NCBI GenBank assembly: GCA_047967505.1
Contig: CM106539.1
Direction: 5' to 3' (one strand)
Source: Dipteris shenzhenensis
Lineage: Eukaryota > Polypodiophyta > Polypodiopsida > Gleicheniales
Length of the DNA: 64,000 nucleotides
Position numbers and translations under genes: made by a program. Position 1 is the first letter of the stretch. The number at the start of each line of letters is the position of its first letter. The notes under the pieces were generated by a model that had not been told where the DNA came from, searched no databases, and saw only the letters and a list, made by a program, of their open reading frames with translations. Positions 31,801 to 43,700 of the stretch are shown here, piece after piece.

Positions 31801-31818
31801 CTTTCCCTTGCTAGCCAT
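28811..31818 (-). pseudogene. ParB-like domain fused to a divergent DNA-methylase-like domain
   Basis: The first ATG is at 31818 (MASKGKRK), but a TGA follows nine codons later and the frame resumes. Exon 1 (31818-30457) has an unrecognised N-terminal part (GWFLDIYNNELQKLHKVHY), a Lys/Thr/Gly-rich linker, and a ParB/sulfiredoxin-like domain with YWILAGQHSIYAARIF. Exon 2 (30219-28811) follows a phase-0 intron (30456-30220, GTGAGT to TATATAG). It holds LCMLDTSEGSAKGMCWDKAA in the place of the DPPY motif, FWHRRFVGVIHE, SETFCFLSFVS, and after a frameshift HEVVVGVFTNGCVALQAL, like motif I of a beta-class methylase. Several stops (TGA, TAA, TAG) and a frameshift show decay. ParB-methylase fusions are common in phages and bacteria, so transfer is possible. 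Confidence 0.5.
30220..30456 (-). other. phase-0 intron carrying a perfect palindrome copy
   Basis: Minus-strand donor GTGAGTAATA and acceptor TTTTTTTATATAG. Joining the exons reads QSWD then NFVGVASVSMGAN without a break. The intron contains GAATGGCACTAGTGCCATTC at about 30,342 and a second degenerate copy near 30,285. Confidence 0.55.
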
Positions 31819-32259
31819 TCTTGCAATGTTCTGTTAACAAAAGAACCAAGGACACAATGAAATGTATAATAGAAAATCATAACTGTAGTAGGAAATATTA
31901 CAACCACAATGCAACTTCTAGTAACAAAATAACCAAGGCGAAGCAACTTATATATGCATTATGAAAAACTACACCAACACAGTAAGCAAATATACACAAT
32001 ATCAAAGTTAAGATGGTTATAATAAAGAATGGTATTCGTGCCATTCTCCAACATAATATGATGTTAGAAGAGTGTCACAAATGCCATTGAACACATGGAT
32101 TGTGAGTTTCTTTAGAATGGCACAAGTGCCATCCTCCATGAGAGTTTAAGGATAATGCCACTGGTGCCATCCTCCAAGATAATAAGGAGAATGGCAGAAG
32201 TTCGATTCATCACATGGCACCACTACCATTCTCCACCGGTGGCATTCCACACAAAGATT
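31819..32259. other. upstream region of the ParB gene with palindrome-family and satellite copies
   Basis: The stretch contains GTGCCATTCTCC-type repeats near 32,035-32,250 and ends in a satellite unit interrupted by the copia insertion. A possible splice acceptor TTTTGTTAACAG lies about 12 bases upstream of the ATG at 31818. No other gene seen. Confidence 0.4.
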
Positions 32260-32557
32260 TGTAAAGAATAAGGGAGAGAGATAGGAGACTCAAGTTCAGC
32301 TTTCTTCACAACACACAAAAGAGAGAGGACACAAGGTTGGAGGGTGAAGCCTTTCTTCCCTTTTTCACACAACAACAATACAATAGAAGAGGGAAATACC
32401 CTATATGTCAAACCCTAGAATACGTGGTTCATATGTGAACCCAAACCAAAAACATACGTGGTAGTCTAACTACACCACGAGTACAACTAACATAGGCAGT
32501 GACATAAATGATAGTCATCTAGGAGATATATCGGGGGTAGAGCTTGATATCTCAACA
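32260..32557 (-). repeat. copia 3' LTR
   Basis: 298 bp, essentially identical to the other LTR. The pol frame ends inside it, at 32515. Confidence 0.95.
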
Positions 32558-35500
32558 CTCCCCCTCAAGCTCAAATCCATCTCAAGCAAGCTCCTAAATC
32601 TGCGAAGCTTCTCGGTACCCAATGCCTTCGTAAAAATATCAGCCACCTGCTCCTCAGTGCTGACATAGACAAGATCAATCTCACCAGCTAGAACCTTCTC
32701 TCTCACAAAGTGATAATGCACCTCAATGTGCTTCGTTCTAGCATGATAAACTGGGTTATTAGCAAGCATGATGCTGCTAATGTTGTCACAATGAATGACA
32801 ACTGCTGCATGAATTGACTGTCCCATATCTGCAAGTAGCTTCCGTAACCAAGCTACTTCACATGCAGCCATTGCTGCACCCCTGTACTCAGCCTCTGTGC
32901 TCGACAAGGCAACTGTTGGCTGCTTCTTGCTGCTCCAACTGATGGCACCACTCCCAAGGGAAAACATAAAACCACTAGTAGATCTCCTGTCTGAGACACT
33001 ACCAGCCCAGTCAGCATCTGTGTATCCATGTACCTGTAATGCACACCCAGCTTCATAAAACAGTCCATAATGCAATGTGGACTTCACATACCGCAGTATG
33101 CGCTTAGCCGCATCCAAATGTGGCTTCCTCGGTGCCTGCATAAACTGACTCACCAGCCCCACAGCATAGCTCAAATCTGGTCTGGTTATAGTCATGTAAA
33201 TCAAGCCACCTACTATGCGCCTGTACATAGTAATATCTTCAAGAAGCTCACCTGTCTCTGCATTGAGCTTCACATTCTGCTCCAATGGAACAGAGATAGG
33301 CTTACAGCTTGTCATCCCATATTTGGACAGCATGTCCAAACCGTATTATTGCCTTTGCAACAGCCATATCCCACTCGGGGATCTAATAACCTCAATGCCC
33401 AAGAAGTAACGCAGCTCTCCCAAATCTTTCATCTCAAATTTCTGCTTCAACAGCAGCTTCACTTCATTAATGTCTGCATCACTATCACCTGTAATAATCA
33501 AGTCATCAACATAGATGACTACAAGCACAATCCCTCTGTTTGTCCTTTTCACATAAAGTGAAAAATCTGAATTGGAAATCTGAAATCCAATAGTGACAAG
33601 ATATTGCCCTATCTTGTCTGACCATGCCCTCGGTGCCTGTTTTAAGCCATACAAGGCTTTGCGCAACCTGCATACAAAATCGGGGTGTGAATTATCCTCA
33701 TAACCTTCTGGCTGCATCATATAAACCTCTTCCTGCAAATCACCATGCAAGAATGCATTTTTCACATCCATCTGATGCAAAGACCATCCCTTTGCAGCAG
33801 CCATAGCAATTACTGCTCTCACGGTTGCCATCCTTGCAACTGGGCTGAAAGTTTCCTCATAGTCAATTCCATATGCCTGTGCAAAACCTTTGGCAACCAA
33901 TCTTGCCTTGTACCTACTAACAGACCCATCAGCATTGTGCTTTACTTTGTAAACCCACTTGCAGCCAATAGCCTTCTTATCATGAGGCAAAGGCATCAAA
34001 TCCCAAGTGTGGTTTGCATCCAAGGCAGCCATCTCTTCATCCATAGCTGCTTCCCAATTTTTATGCCCTGTTGCATCCTCAAAACATGTGGGCTCTGGCT
34101 CCTCTAGAACCTTGACCATATAAGCATAGTGATGTGCTGTATACCCATCATATCTCAGCCTGTCAACTGGATACTTAATACGAGTGGACCTCCGTACAAC
34201 TGGATCAGTTGCAGGCGTCTTTAAATCATGCCTGCTTTTCCTTGCACCAGGTGTAACAACAGAAGGAATCCCAAGTTCCTCATCAAGGCTCATTTCAGAG
34301 CCGCTTGACTCTCCATCAACATGAGAGCTACCAGTAGACACATCAAACACTGGAGCATGGTCTACTTTTTCTTTTCCCTTATGTGATACCTGCACAACAC
34401 TATCAGGGCTGCCATGTGATGATTCACTAGATCTCAATCTCCCTGTCCATGCATTAGATCCACTAGTAGAGGACTCTCTGGGTCCACTCAAGGCTTGAGA
34501 TTGCTGCTCTGCATTTATTGCAGCATTCCCATTTCCTGCATTTGCATCTCCTACCATAACAGTTGGTGCATACCAGCTGCTCATTTCATCAAAAACAACA
34601 TCTCTGCTCACTTGCATTTTGCGGGTGGAAGGGTTATAACAGCGATACCCTTTCTGGTGTAGAGCATATCCAATAAAGATGCATTTTTCTACCTTTGGAT
34701 CCAGCTTTGTTCTCTTCTCATTAGGAACATGAACATAAGCTATGCAACCAAATACCTTCAAGTGAGAAATATCTGGTTTTTGGCCTGTATACATTTCTTC
34801 AGGCGTCATGCCATGGACAGCTGCAGTGGGGGTTCTGTTCATAATATAAACAGCAGTTGCTACTGCTTCAGCCCAAAAATAATCAGGCATGTTTTTCTCA
34901 TTTAGGATCGCCCGTCCTACTTCTGCAATATGCCTGTTCTTCCTTTCAGCAACCCCATTCTGCTGAGGGGTAGACCTGCATGAGTACTTCCTTTGAATTC
35001 CCTGTTCTTTTAGATATTCACAAAATTCTTCTGAAAAGTACTCTCCCCCTCCATCAGATCTTAGCACTTTAATATGCACACCTTTCTCTTTTTCAACCAT
35101 GGCCTTAAAAGCCTTGAAATGGCTGAACACTTCACTTTTGTGCTTCATAAAATAAATCCACACCTTCCTAGTGTAGTCATCAATAAACGTCACATAATAA
35201 TGGCATCCACCAATAGAAGCAGCTTTGGTTGTCCAAACATCTGAATGGATCACTTCCAAAGGTCTTCTGCTCACTTTAGCATTTTTGGGAAATGCATGTC
35301 TGGCCTGCTTACCCATTTGGCATGCTTCACATACCTTTTGCATTCCCTCAACTCTGAATTTAGGCAAACCTGCAACAATGTTTTTCGTTTGCATAGATTT
35401 CAGCCTTTGTATATTCACGTGCCCAATGCGCTTGTGCCATATCTCAATATCTGCAATGACACCTCTCCCATGCGCAAACATAGCAGCTTTCACCTCAGGC

Positions 35501-36863
35501 ATATCAACATCCAAGGTGAACATTCTTCCATTTTTGTTGCCTTTCGCAACCAAGCGGCATTTATTTTTCAAGTCCTCAACAAAGCATCCATCAGGATTAA
35601 ATCTAACCTGCAGACCTTGCTCAACCATCTGGCCAACTGAAACCAGGTTCTTAGTGATTTTTGGGACATGAAGTACATCTGCCAACTTCGTTTTGCCATC
35701 CTGCATAGCCAATGGCACTTTACCAACCTGCGTAATTGGGTGCGCAGTATCATCACCTGTTTCAACATAACCTGGCTTATCCAAATTTCTAACATCATGA
35801 AACCACTCACCATGACTGGTCATGTGGTTAGAGGCACCTGAATCAACATACCAAACATCATTGCAAGCTGCAACATGTCCTGACATGGAGTTAACCATAT
35901 GCTGCATCACAAAAAGGTGCTCATTTCTGTCGTCACCATGCCCACTTGATGATGCATAGTTGCTTTGCTGCAACTTCCCACTTTTGATGTCATTCTGCTT
36001 TTTATAGCATGTATTCTCCTTGTGTCCAAGCTTTCCACAATAATAGCATATTCTGTGCTGCTATTTACTTGCTGGTTCCTTTGCCATGAACCACGGCCTC
36101 TTTGGCTCCCCCTGCCTCTAGAACTACCACGTCCTCCTCCATAGGACTGGTTTTCCTGTTGTTGCTGTTGGTTCTGATTTCCTGCACAGCCACCAAAACG
36201 GCCTCTTCCTCTACCCCTGCCTCTACCTGTATTCGAGTAGAAAGTAGTCTCTTGAGAAGTTGAGGTGGCTGAACCACCATTCCTTTGCTCTTCACTCAGC
36301 AAGAGAGCAATAAGTTCTTGAAAATCAGGAAATGTTTCACGGACTCCAATGGATGTCCGAAACTGTGCATAATCTTTCCCAAGACCATTCAAGGTCACGG
36401 ACACTAAGTCCTCATTGTCAACAGGTGCTCCAATGGAGGCAAGAGAATCTGCAAGGCCTTTCACCTTCAAGGAATACTCATTTATATTCAGATTTTTCCT
36501 TTGCACATTGTGCAACTCCTGCTTTAGCTGCATCTTTCGTGCTTTGGTATTTGTGCTATACAGCTTCACCAATGTATCCCATGCCTCCTTAGGCGTCTCT
36601 AGATCCTGTATATGCACAATCATAGAATCTGAAATGCTAACAGACAGCCAATACAGGCATTTTCTGGCTTTTTCATGCCATTCTTTAAAGGCCTTCAATT
36701 CAGCAGGAGTGGGAGCAGCACCCAAAACTGGTTCTGCAGTTTCACCACTGATGTACTCCCAAACTCCCTTTCCCATAAGGAAGTTTGTCATCCTGAACTT
36801 CCATGCTTGGAAGTTGTTCTTGTCAAGCTTCTCACTGACAATGGTAGACAGATTCTCAGACAT
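32515..36863 (-). pseudogene. copia gag-pol polyprotein with two breaks
   Basis: Gag starts at an ATG at 36863 (MSENLSTIVSEKLDKNNFQA) and has the UBN2-like gag region and an Arg/Gly-rich stretch. The zinc knuckle CYYCGKLGHKENTC (about 36,050) is one frame away, so a single-base indel near 36,060 separates gag from pol. Pol has protease DSGASNH, integrase zinc finger (HKRIGHVNIQRL and CEACQMGK), the DDE core region (HSDVWT, IDDYTRKVW, SDGGGEY), reverse transcriptase with YVDDLIITGD, and RNase H with DADWAG and SSTEAEYRGA. A TAA near 33,340 interrupts RT just before YGLDMLSKYGM. Otherwise it is full length, so the defects are recent and it may still be mobilised in trans. Confidence 0.93.
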
Positions 36864-37429
36864 TTTACAAATCACGAATTGCAATAGCAACCTGTAAACA
36901 CAGCAAATGCCTCACAAGGGCAAATAGCAAAACTTCTGCAAAAAGCCTCACAGGGGCAGATCTGCAACACTGACGAAAGTGGTATTTCACCACACAGTCA
37001 CTTCCTAGTGACGATTTTGCATCAACAGGCAACAGGCATGAATCTGCAACTCCCAATATCTCTGCACACAGGCATACGATGCAATTTCTGTGGCACCTTT
37101 CCACCGAGTAGCCGCGCAGTGGTCGCACAGCGAAAAATAGGGCCTTTTTCTGAGTGCCTGCGAAGAACTTGCACCTTCAAAACGGGCCCCCAAACGGCCT
37201 CAAATCAAAAAAATAAAGTCACCAAGGGCTACGCCCCCTCCCGCAGCATATACTGCGCTCTCGCCACACCGCGAAGGGCCTCTCAATATGAAACAGTGCA
37301 CTCCTGCACTTCTGGCTGTGCTACCTGTAGAGATTTGCTCCCAAACTCGAAATAGGAAAGCAACACTGGTCCTCTTACCAGGACACCACAAAATTGGCTT
37401 GCTTTCTTGAGCTCCTTACCACGAACAAG
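36864..37429. other. copia 5' untranslated region
   Basis: Leader between the primer site and the gag ATG. No credible ORF; small open frames on both strands have no retroelement motifs. Confidence 0.7.
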
Positions 37430-37441
37430 GCTCTGATACCA
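37430..37441 (-). promoter_or_regulatory. copia primer-binding site (initiator-Met tRNA)
   Basis: TGGTATCAGAGC on the minus strand, directly beside the 5' LTR. This is the standard primer site of plant copia elements. Confidence 0.95.
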
Positions 37442-37739
37442 TGTAAAGAATAAGGGAGAGAGATAGGAGACTCAAGTTCAGCTTTCTTCACAACACACAA
37501 AAGAGAGAGGACACAAGGTTGGAGGGTGAAGCCTTTCTTCCCTTTTTCACACAACAACAATACAATAGAAGAGGGAAATACCCTATATGTCAAACCCTAG
37601 AATACGTGGTTCATATGTGAACCCAAACCAAAAACATACGTGGTAGTCTAACTACACCACGAGTACAACTAACATAGGCAGTGACATAAATGATAGTCAT
37701 CCAGGAGATATATCGGGGGTAGAGCTTGATATCTCAACA
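37442..37739 (-). repeat. copia 5' LTR
   Basis: 298 bp. It is the upstream LTR in the element's direction and should carry the promoter. A copy-specific base distinguishes it from the 3' LTR. Confidence 0.95.
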
Positions 37740-37744
37740 AGATT

Positions 37745-40700
37745 GACACAATTCCATATGATCTCTACACAACGGAGACAGTGATCACTACATAGAAGAA
37801 TGCACATTTGAGTTTAGGATTCCTTATGCATGTTTTCAGGTCATGGTATGAGATTGGCACCACTGCCATTCTCCACCGGTGGCATTCTCCACATACATTG
37901 ACACAATTCCATATGATCTCTACACAGCGGAGACAGTGAACACTACATAGAAGAATGCACATGTGAGTTTAGCATTCCTTGTGCATGTTTTCAGGTCATG
38001 GTATGAGATTGGCAACACTGCCATTCTCCACTGGTGGCATTCTCCACAGAGATTGACACAGGCTTCTCAATGCCATTTCTTAGGGCCTAATAAGAGATTG
38101 CCACCAATGCCATTCTCCACTTGTACAGATATTTACCCTACTATTCTAGGAGGGGTATTCCAATGATCATAGGAGAGTGGTGTCCGATTCCAATCCACAT
38201 GTGAGTTTGATGATCTCAGTGTCATTATGTAGTTGCCAGCATGAGATTGGCATCACTGCCATTCTCTGCTAGTGGTAGTCTAGACAAACTGAACCTATAG
38301 ATTGAGATTCCACTAATTCTATTGGCTGCAGTAGGATAATGGCAAAAGTGCCAATGCACATGTGAGTTTAGGATTCCTTGTGCATGTTTTCAGGTCATGG
38401 TATGAGATTGGCACCACTGCCATTCTCCACTAGTGGCATTCTCCACAGAGATTGACACAATTCCATATGATCTCTACACAGCGGAGACACTGATGACTAC
38501 ATAGAAGAATGCACATGTGAGTTTAGGCTTCTCAATGCCATTTCTTAGGGCCTAATAAGAGATTGGCACCACTGCCAATCTCCACTTGTACAAATGTTTA
38601 CCCTACTATTCTAGGAGGGGTATTCCAGTGATGATAGGAGAGTCGTGTCCAATTCCAATCCACATTTGAGTTTGATGATCTCAGTGTCATTATGTACGTG
38701 CCACCATGAGTTTGGCATCATTGCCATTGTCCACTAGTGGTAGTCTAGACAAACTAGACCTATAGATTGACATTCCAAGGCCTAATAAGAGATTGACACA
38801 ATTCCATATGATTTTATTGGCTGCAGAGGGAGACAGTGATGACTACATAGAAGGATGCACATGTGATTTTAGGCTTCTCAATGCCATTTCTTAGGCCCTA
38901 ATAAGAGATTGCCACCACTGCCATTCTCCACTTGCACAAATGTTTACTCTACTATTCTAGGAGGGGTATTCCAATCATCATAGGAGAGTGGTGTCCGATT
39001 CCAATCCACATGTGAGTCTGATGATCTTAGTGTCATTATGTAGGTGCCACCATGAGTTTGGCATCACTGCCATTTTCCACTAGTGGTTGTCTAGACAAAC
39101 TAAACCTATAGATTGACATTCCACTACATAGAAGAATGCACATTACCACTAGCAGAGAATGGCAGTAGGATAATGGCAAAAGTGCCAATGCACATGTGAG
39201 ATTGGCACCACTGCCATTCTCCACTAGTGGTATTCCCCACAGAGATTTACACAATTCCATGTGATCTCTGCACATGTGAATTTAGGCTTCTCAATGCCAT
39301 TTCTTAGGGCCTAATAAGAGATTGGCACCACTACCATTCTCCACTTGTACAAATGTTTACCCTACTATTCTAGGAGGGGTATTCCAGCGATCATAGGAGA
39401 GTGGTGTCCTATTCCATTCCACATGTGAGTTTGATGATCTCAGTGTCATAGTGTAGTTGCAAGCATGAGATTGCAATCACTGCCATTCTCCGCTAGTGGT
39501 AATCTAGACAAACTGAACCTATAGATTGACATTCCACTACATTGAAGAATGCACATTACCACTAGCGGAGAATGGCAGTAGGATAATGGCAAAAGTGCCA
39601 ATGCACATGTGAGTTTAGGATTCCTTGTGCATGTTTTCAGGTCATGGTATGAGATTGGCACCACTGCCATTCTCCACTGGTGGCATTCTCCACAGAGATT
39701 GGCACAATTCCATATGATCTGTGCACATGGGAGTTTAGGCTTCTCAATGACATTTCTTAGGGCCTAATAAGAGATTGGCACCACTACCATTCTTCACTTG
39801 AACAAATGTTTACCCTACTATTTTAGGAGGGATATTCCAGTGATCATAGGAGAGTGGTGTCCGATTCCAATCCACATGTGAGTCTGATGATCTCAGAGAT
39901 TGACACAATTCCATATGATCTCTACACAGCGGACACAATGATCACTACATAAAAGAATCCACATGTGAGTTTATGATTCCTTGTGCATGTTTTCAGGTCA
40001 TGGTATGAGATTGGCACCACTACCATTCTCCACTGTTGGCATTCTCCATAGAGATTAACACAATTCCATATGATCTCTACACAGTGGAGACAATGACCAC
40101 TACATAGAAGAATGCACATGTGAGTATAGGATTCCTTGTGCATGTTTTCAGGTCATGGTATGAGATTAGCACCACTGCCATTCTCCACTGGTGGCATTCT
40201 CCACAGATATTGACACAATTCCATATGATCTCTACACAGCGGAGACAGTGATCACTACATAGAAGAATGCACATGTTTCTTCAGGCTTCTCAATGCCATT
40301 TCTTAGGGCCTAATAAGAGATTAGCACCACTGCCATTCTCCACTTGTACAAATGTTTACCCTACTATTCTAGGAGGGGTATTCCAGTGATCATAGGAGAG
40401 TGGTGTCCTATTCCATTCCACATGTGAGTGATGATGATCTCAGAGATTGACACAATTCCATATGATCTCTACACAGGGGAGACAGTGATCACTCCATAGA
40501 AGAATGCACATGTGAGTTTAAGATTCCTCGTGCATGTTTTTAGGTCATGGTATGAGATTGGTACCACTGCCATTCTCCACTGGTGGCATTCTCCACAGAG
40601 ATTGACACAATTCCATATGATCTCTGCACAGCGGAGACAGTGATCACTACATAGAAGAATGCACATGTGAGTTTAGGCTTCTAAATGCCATTTCTTAGGG

Positions 40701-43700
40701 CCTAATAAGAGATTGGCACCACTGCCATTCTCCACTTGTACAAATGTTTACCCTACTATTCTAGGAGGGGTATTCCAGTGATCATAGGAGAGTGGCGTCC
40801 TATTCCATTCCACATGTGAGTCTGATGATCTCAGAGATTGACACAATTCCATATGATCTCTACACAGCAGAGACAGTGATCACTACATAGAAGAATGCAC
40901 ATGTGAGTTTAGGATTCCTTTATATGTTTTCAGGTCATGGTATGAGATTGGCACCACTGCCATTCTCCACTGGTGGCATTCTCCATAGAGTTTGACACAA
41001 TTCCATATGATCTCTACACATGTGAGTTTAGGCTTCTCAATGCCATTTCTAAGGGCCTAATAAGAGATTGGCACCACTGCCATTCTCCACTTGTACAAAT
41101 GTTTAGCCTACTATTCTAGGAGGGGTATTCCAGTGATCATAGGAGAGTGGTGTCCTATTCCATTCCACATGTGAGTTTGATGATCTCAGTGTGATTATGT
41201 AGTGGCAAGCATGAGATTGGCACCACTGCCATTCTCCACTAGTAGTAGTCTAGACAAACTGAACCTATAGATTGACATTCCACTAATTTTATTGGTTGCA
41301 GTGGATAATGGCAAAAGTGCCAATGCACATGTGAGTTTAGTATTCCTTGTGCATGTTTTCAGGTCATGGTATGAGATTGGCACCACTGCCATTTGCAACT
41401 GGTGGCATTCTCCAAAGAGATTGACATAATTCCATATGATCTCTACACAGCGGAGACAGTGATGACTACATAGAAGGATGCACATGTGATTTTAGGCTTC
41501 TCAATGCCATTTCTTAGGCCCTAATAAGAGATTGGCACCACTGCCATTCTCCACTTGCACAAATGTTTACCCTACTATTCTAGGAGGGGTATTCCAATCA
41601 TCATAGGAGAGTGGTGTCCGATTCCAATCCACATGTGAGTCTGATGATCTCAGTGTCATTATGTAGCTGGCACCATGAGTTTGGCATCACTGCCATTTTC
41701 CACTAGTGGTTGTCTACACAAACTAAACCTATAGATTGACATTCCACTACATAGAAGAATGCACATTACCACTAGCGGAGAATGGCAGTAGGATAATGGC
41801 AAAAGTGCCAATGCACATGTGAGATTGGCACCACTGCCATTCTCCGCTAGTAGTAGTCTAGACAAACTGAACCTATAGATTGACATTCCACTAATTTTAT
41901 TGGCTGCAGTAGGATAATGGTCTTCAGGCTTCTCAATGCCATTTCTTAGGGCCTAATAAGAGATTGGCACCACTTCCATTCTCCACTTGTACAAATGTTG
42001 ACCCTACTATTCTAGGAGGGGTATTCCAGTGATCATAGGAGAGTGGTGTCCTATTCCATTCCACATGTGAGTGATGATGATCTCAGAGATTGACACAATT
42101 CCATATGATCTCTTCACAGCGAAGACAGTGATCACTACATAGAAGAATGCACATGTGAGTTTAGGATTCCTTGTGTATGTTTTCAGGTCATGGTATGAGA
42201 TTGGTACCACTGCCATTCTCCACTGGTGGCATTCTCCACAGAGATTGACACAATTCCATATGATCTCTACATAGCATAGACAGTGATGACTACATAGAAG
42301 AATGCACATGTGAGTATAGGATTCCTTGTGCATGTTTTTAGGTCATGGTATGAGATTAGCACCACTGCCATTCTCCACAAGTGGCATTCTCCACAGATAT
42401 TGACACAATTCCATATGATCTCTACATAGCGGAGACAGTGATCACTACATAGAAGAATGCACATGTGAGTTTAGGCTTCTCAATGCCATTTCTTAGGGCC
42501 TAATAAGAGATTGGCACCACTGCCATTCTCCACTTGTACAAATGTTTACCCTACTATTCTAGGAGGGGTATTCCAGTGATCATAGGAGAGTGGTGTCCTA
42601 TTCCATTCCACATGTGAGTGATGATGATCTCAAAGATTGACACACTTCCATATGATCTCTACACAGCGGAGACAGTGATCACTCCATAAAAGAATGCACA
42701 TGTGAGTTTAGGATTCCTCGTGCATGTTTTCAGGTCATGGTATGAGATTGGTACCACTGCCATTCTCCACTGGTGGCATTCTCCACAGAGATTGACACAC
42801 TTCCATATGATCTCTACACAACAGAGAGAGTGATCACTCCATAGAAGAATGCACATGTGAGTTTAGGATTCCTTGTGCATGTTTTCAGGTCATGGTATGA
42901 GATTGGCACCACTGCCATTCTCAACTGGTGGCATTCTCCAAAGAGATTGACACAATTCCATATGATCTCTACACAGCAGAGACATTGATGACTACATAGA
43001 AGGATGCACATGTGATTTTAAGCTTCTCAATGCCATTTCTTAGGCCCTAATAAGAGATTGCCACGACTGCCATTCTCCACTTGCACAAATGTTTACCCTA
43101 CTATTTTAGGAGGGGTATTCCAATCATCATAGGAGAGTGGTGTCTGATTCCAATCCACATGTGAGTCTGATGATCTCAGTGTCATTATGTAGGTGCCACC
43201 ATGAGTTTGGCATCACTGCCATTTTCCACTAGTGGTTGTCTACACAAACTAAACCTATAGATTGACATTCCACTACATAGAAGAATGCACATTACCACTA
43301 GCGGAGAATGGCAGTAGGATAATGGCAAAAGTGCCAATGCACATGTGAGATTGGCACCACTACCATTCTCCGCTAGTACTTGTCTAGACAAACTGAACCT
43401 ACAGATTGACATTCCACTAATTTTATTGGCTGCAGTAGGATAATGGCAAAAGTGCCAATGCACATGTGAGTTTAGGATTCCTTGTGCATGTTTTCAGGTC
43501 ATGGTATGAGATTGGCACCACTTCCATTCTCAACTGGTGGCATTCTCCAAAGAGATTGACACAATTCCATATGATCTCTACACAGCGGAGACAGTGATGA
43601 CTACATAGAAGGATGCACATGTGATTTTAAGCTTCTCAATGCCATTTCTTAGGCCCTAATAAGAGATTGGCACCACTGCCATTCTCCACTTGCACAAATG

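Larger units (their letters stand above)
32260..37739 (-). mobile_element. Ty1/copia LTR retrotransposon, young insertion
   Basis: Two 298-bp LTRs (32260-32557 and 37442-37739) start TGTAAAG and end CTCAACA on the plus strand. I found one difference between them (T at 32520, C at 37702), which points to a recent insertion. A 5-bp target duplication AGATT flanks it (32255-32259 and 37740-37744). Next to the right LTR (5' in the element's own direction) is TGGTATCAGAGC (37441-37430, minus), complementary to plant initiator-Met tRNA. A purine tract GAGCTTGAGGGGGAG precedes the other LTR. It is inserted in a satellite unit; removing it restores the unit. Confidence 0.97.

Noticed and set aside
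33070-36897. Several plus-strand frames across the copia element
   Set aside because: Antisense shadows of gag-pol.
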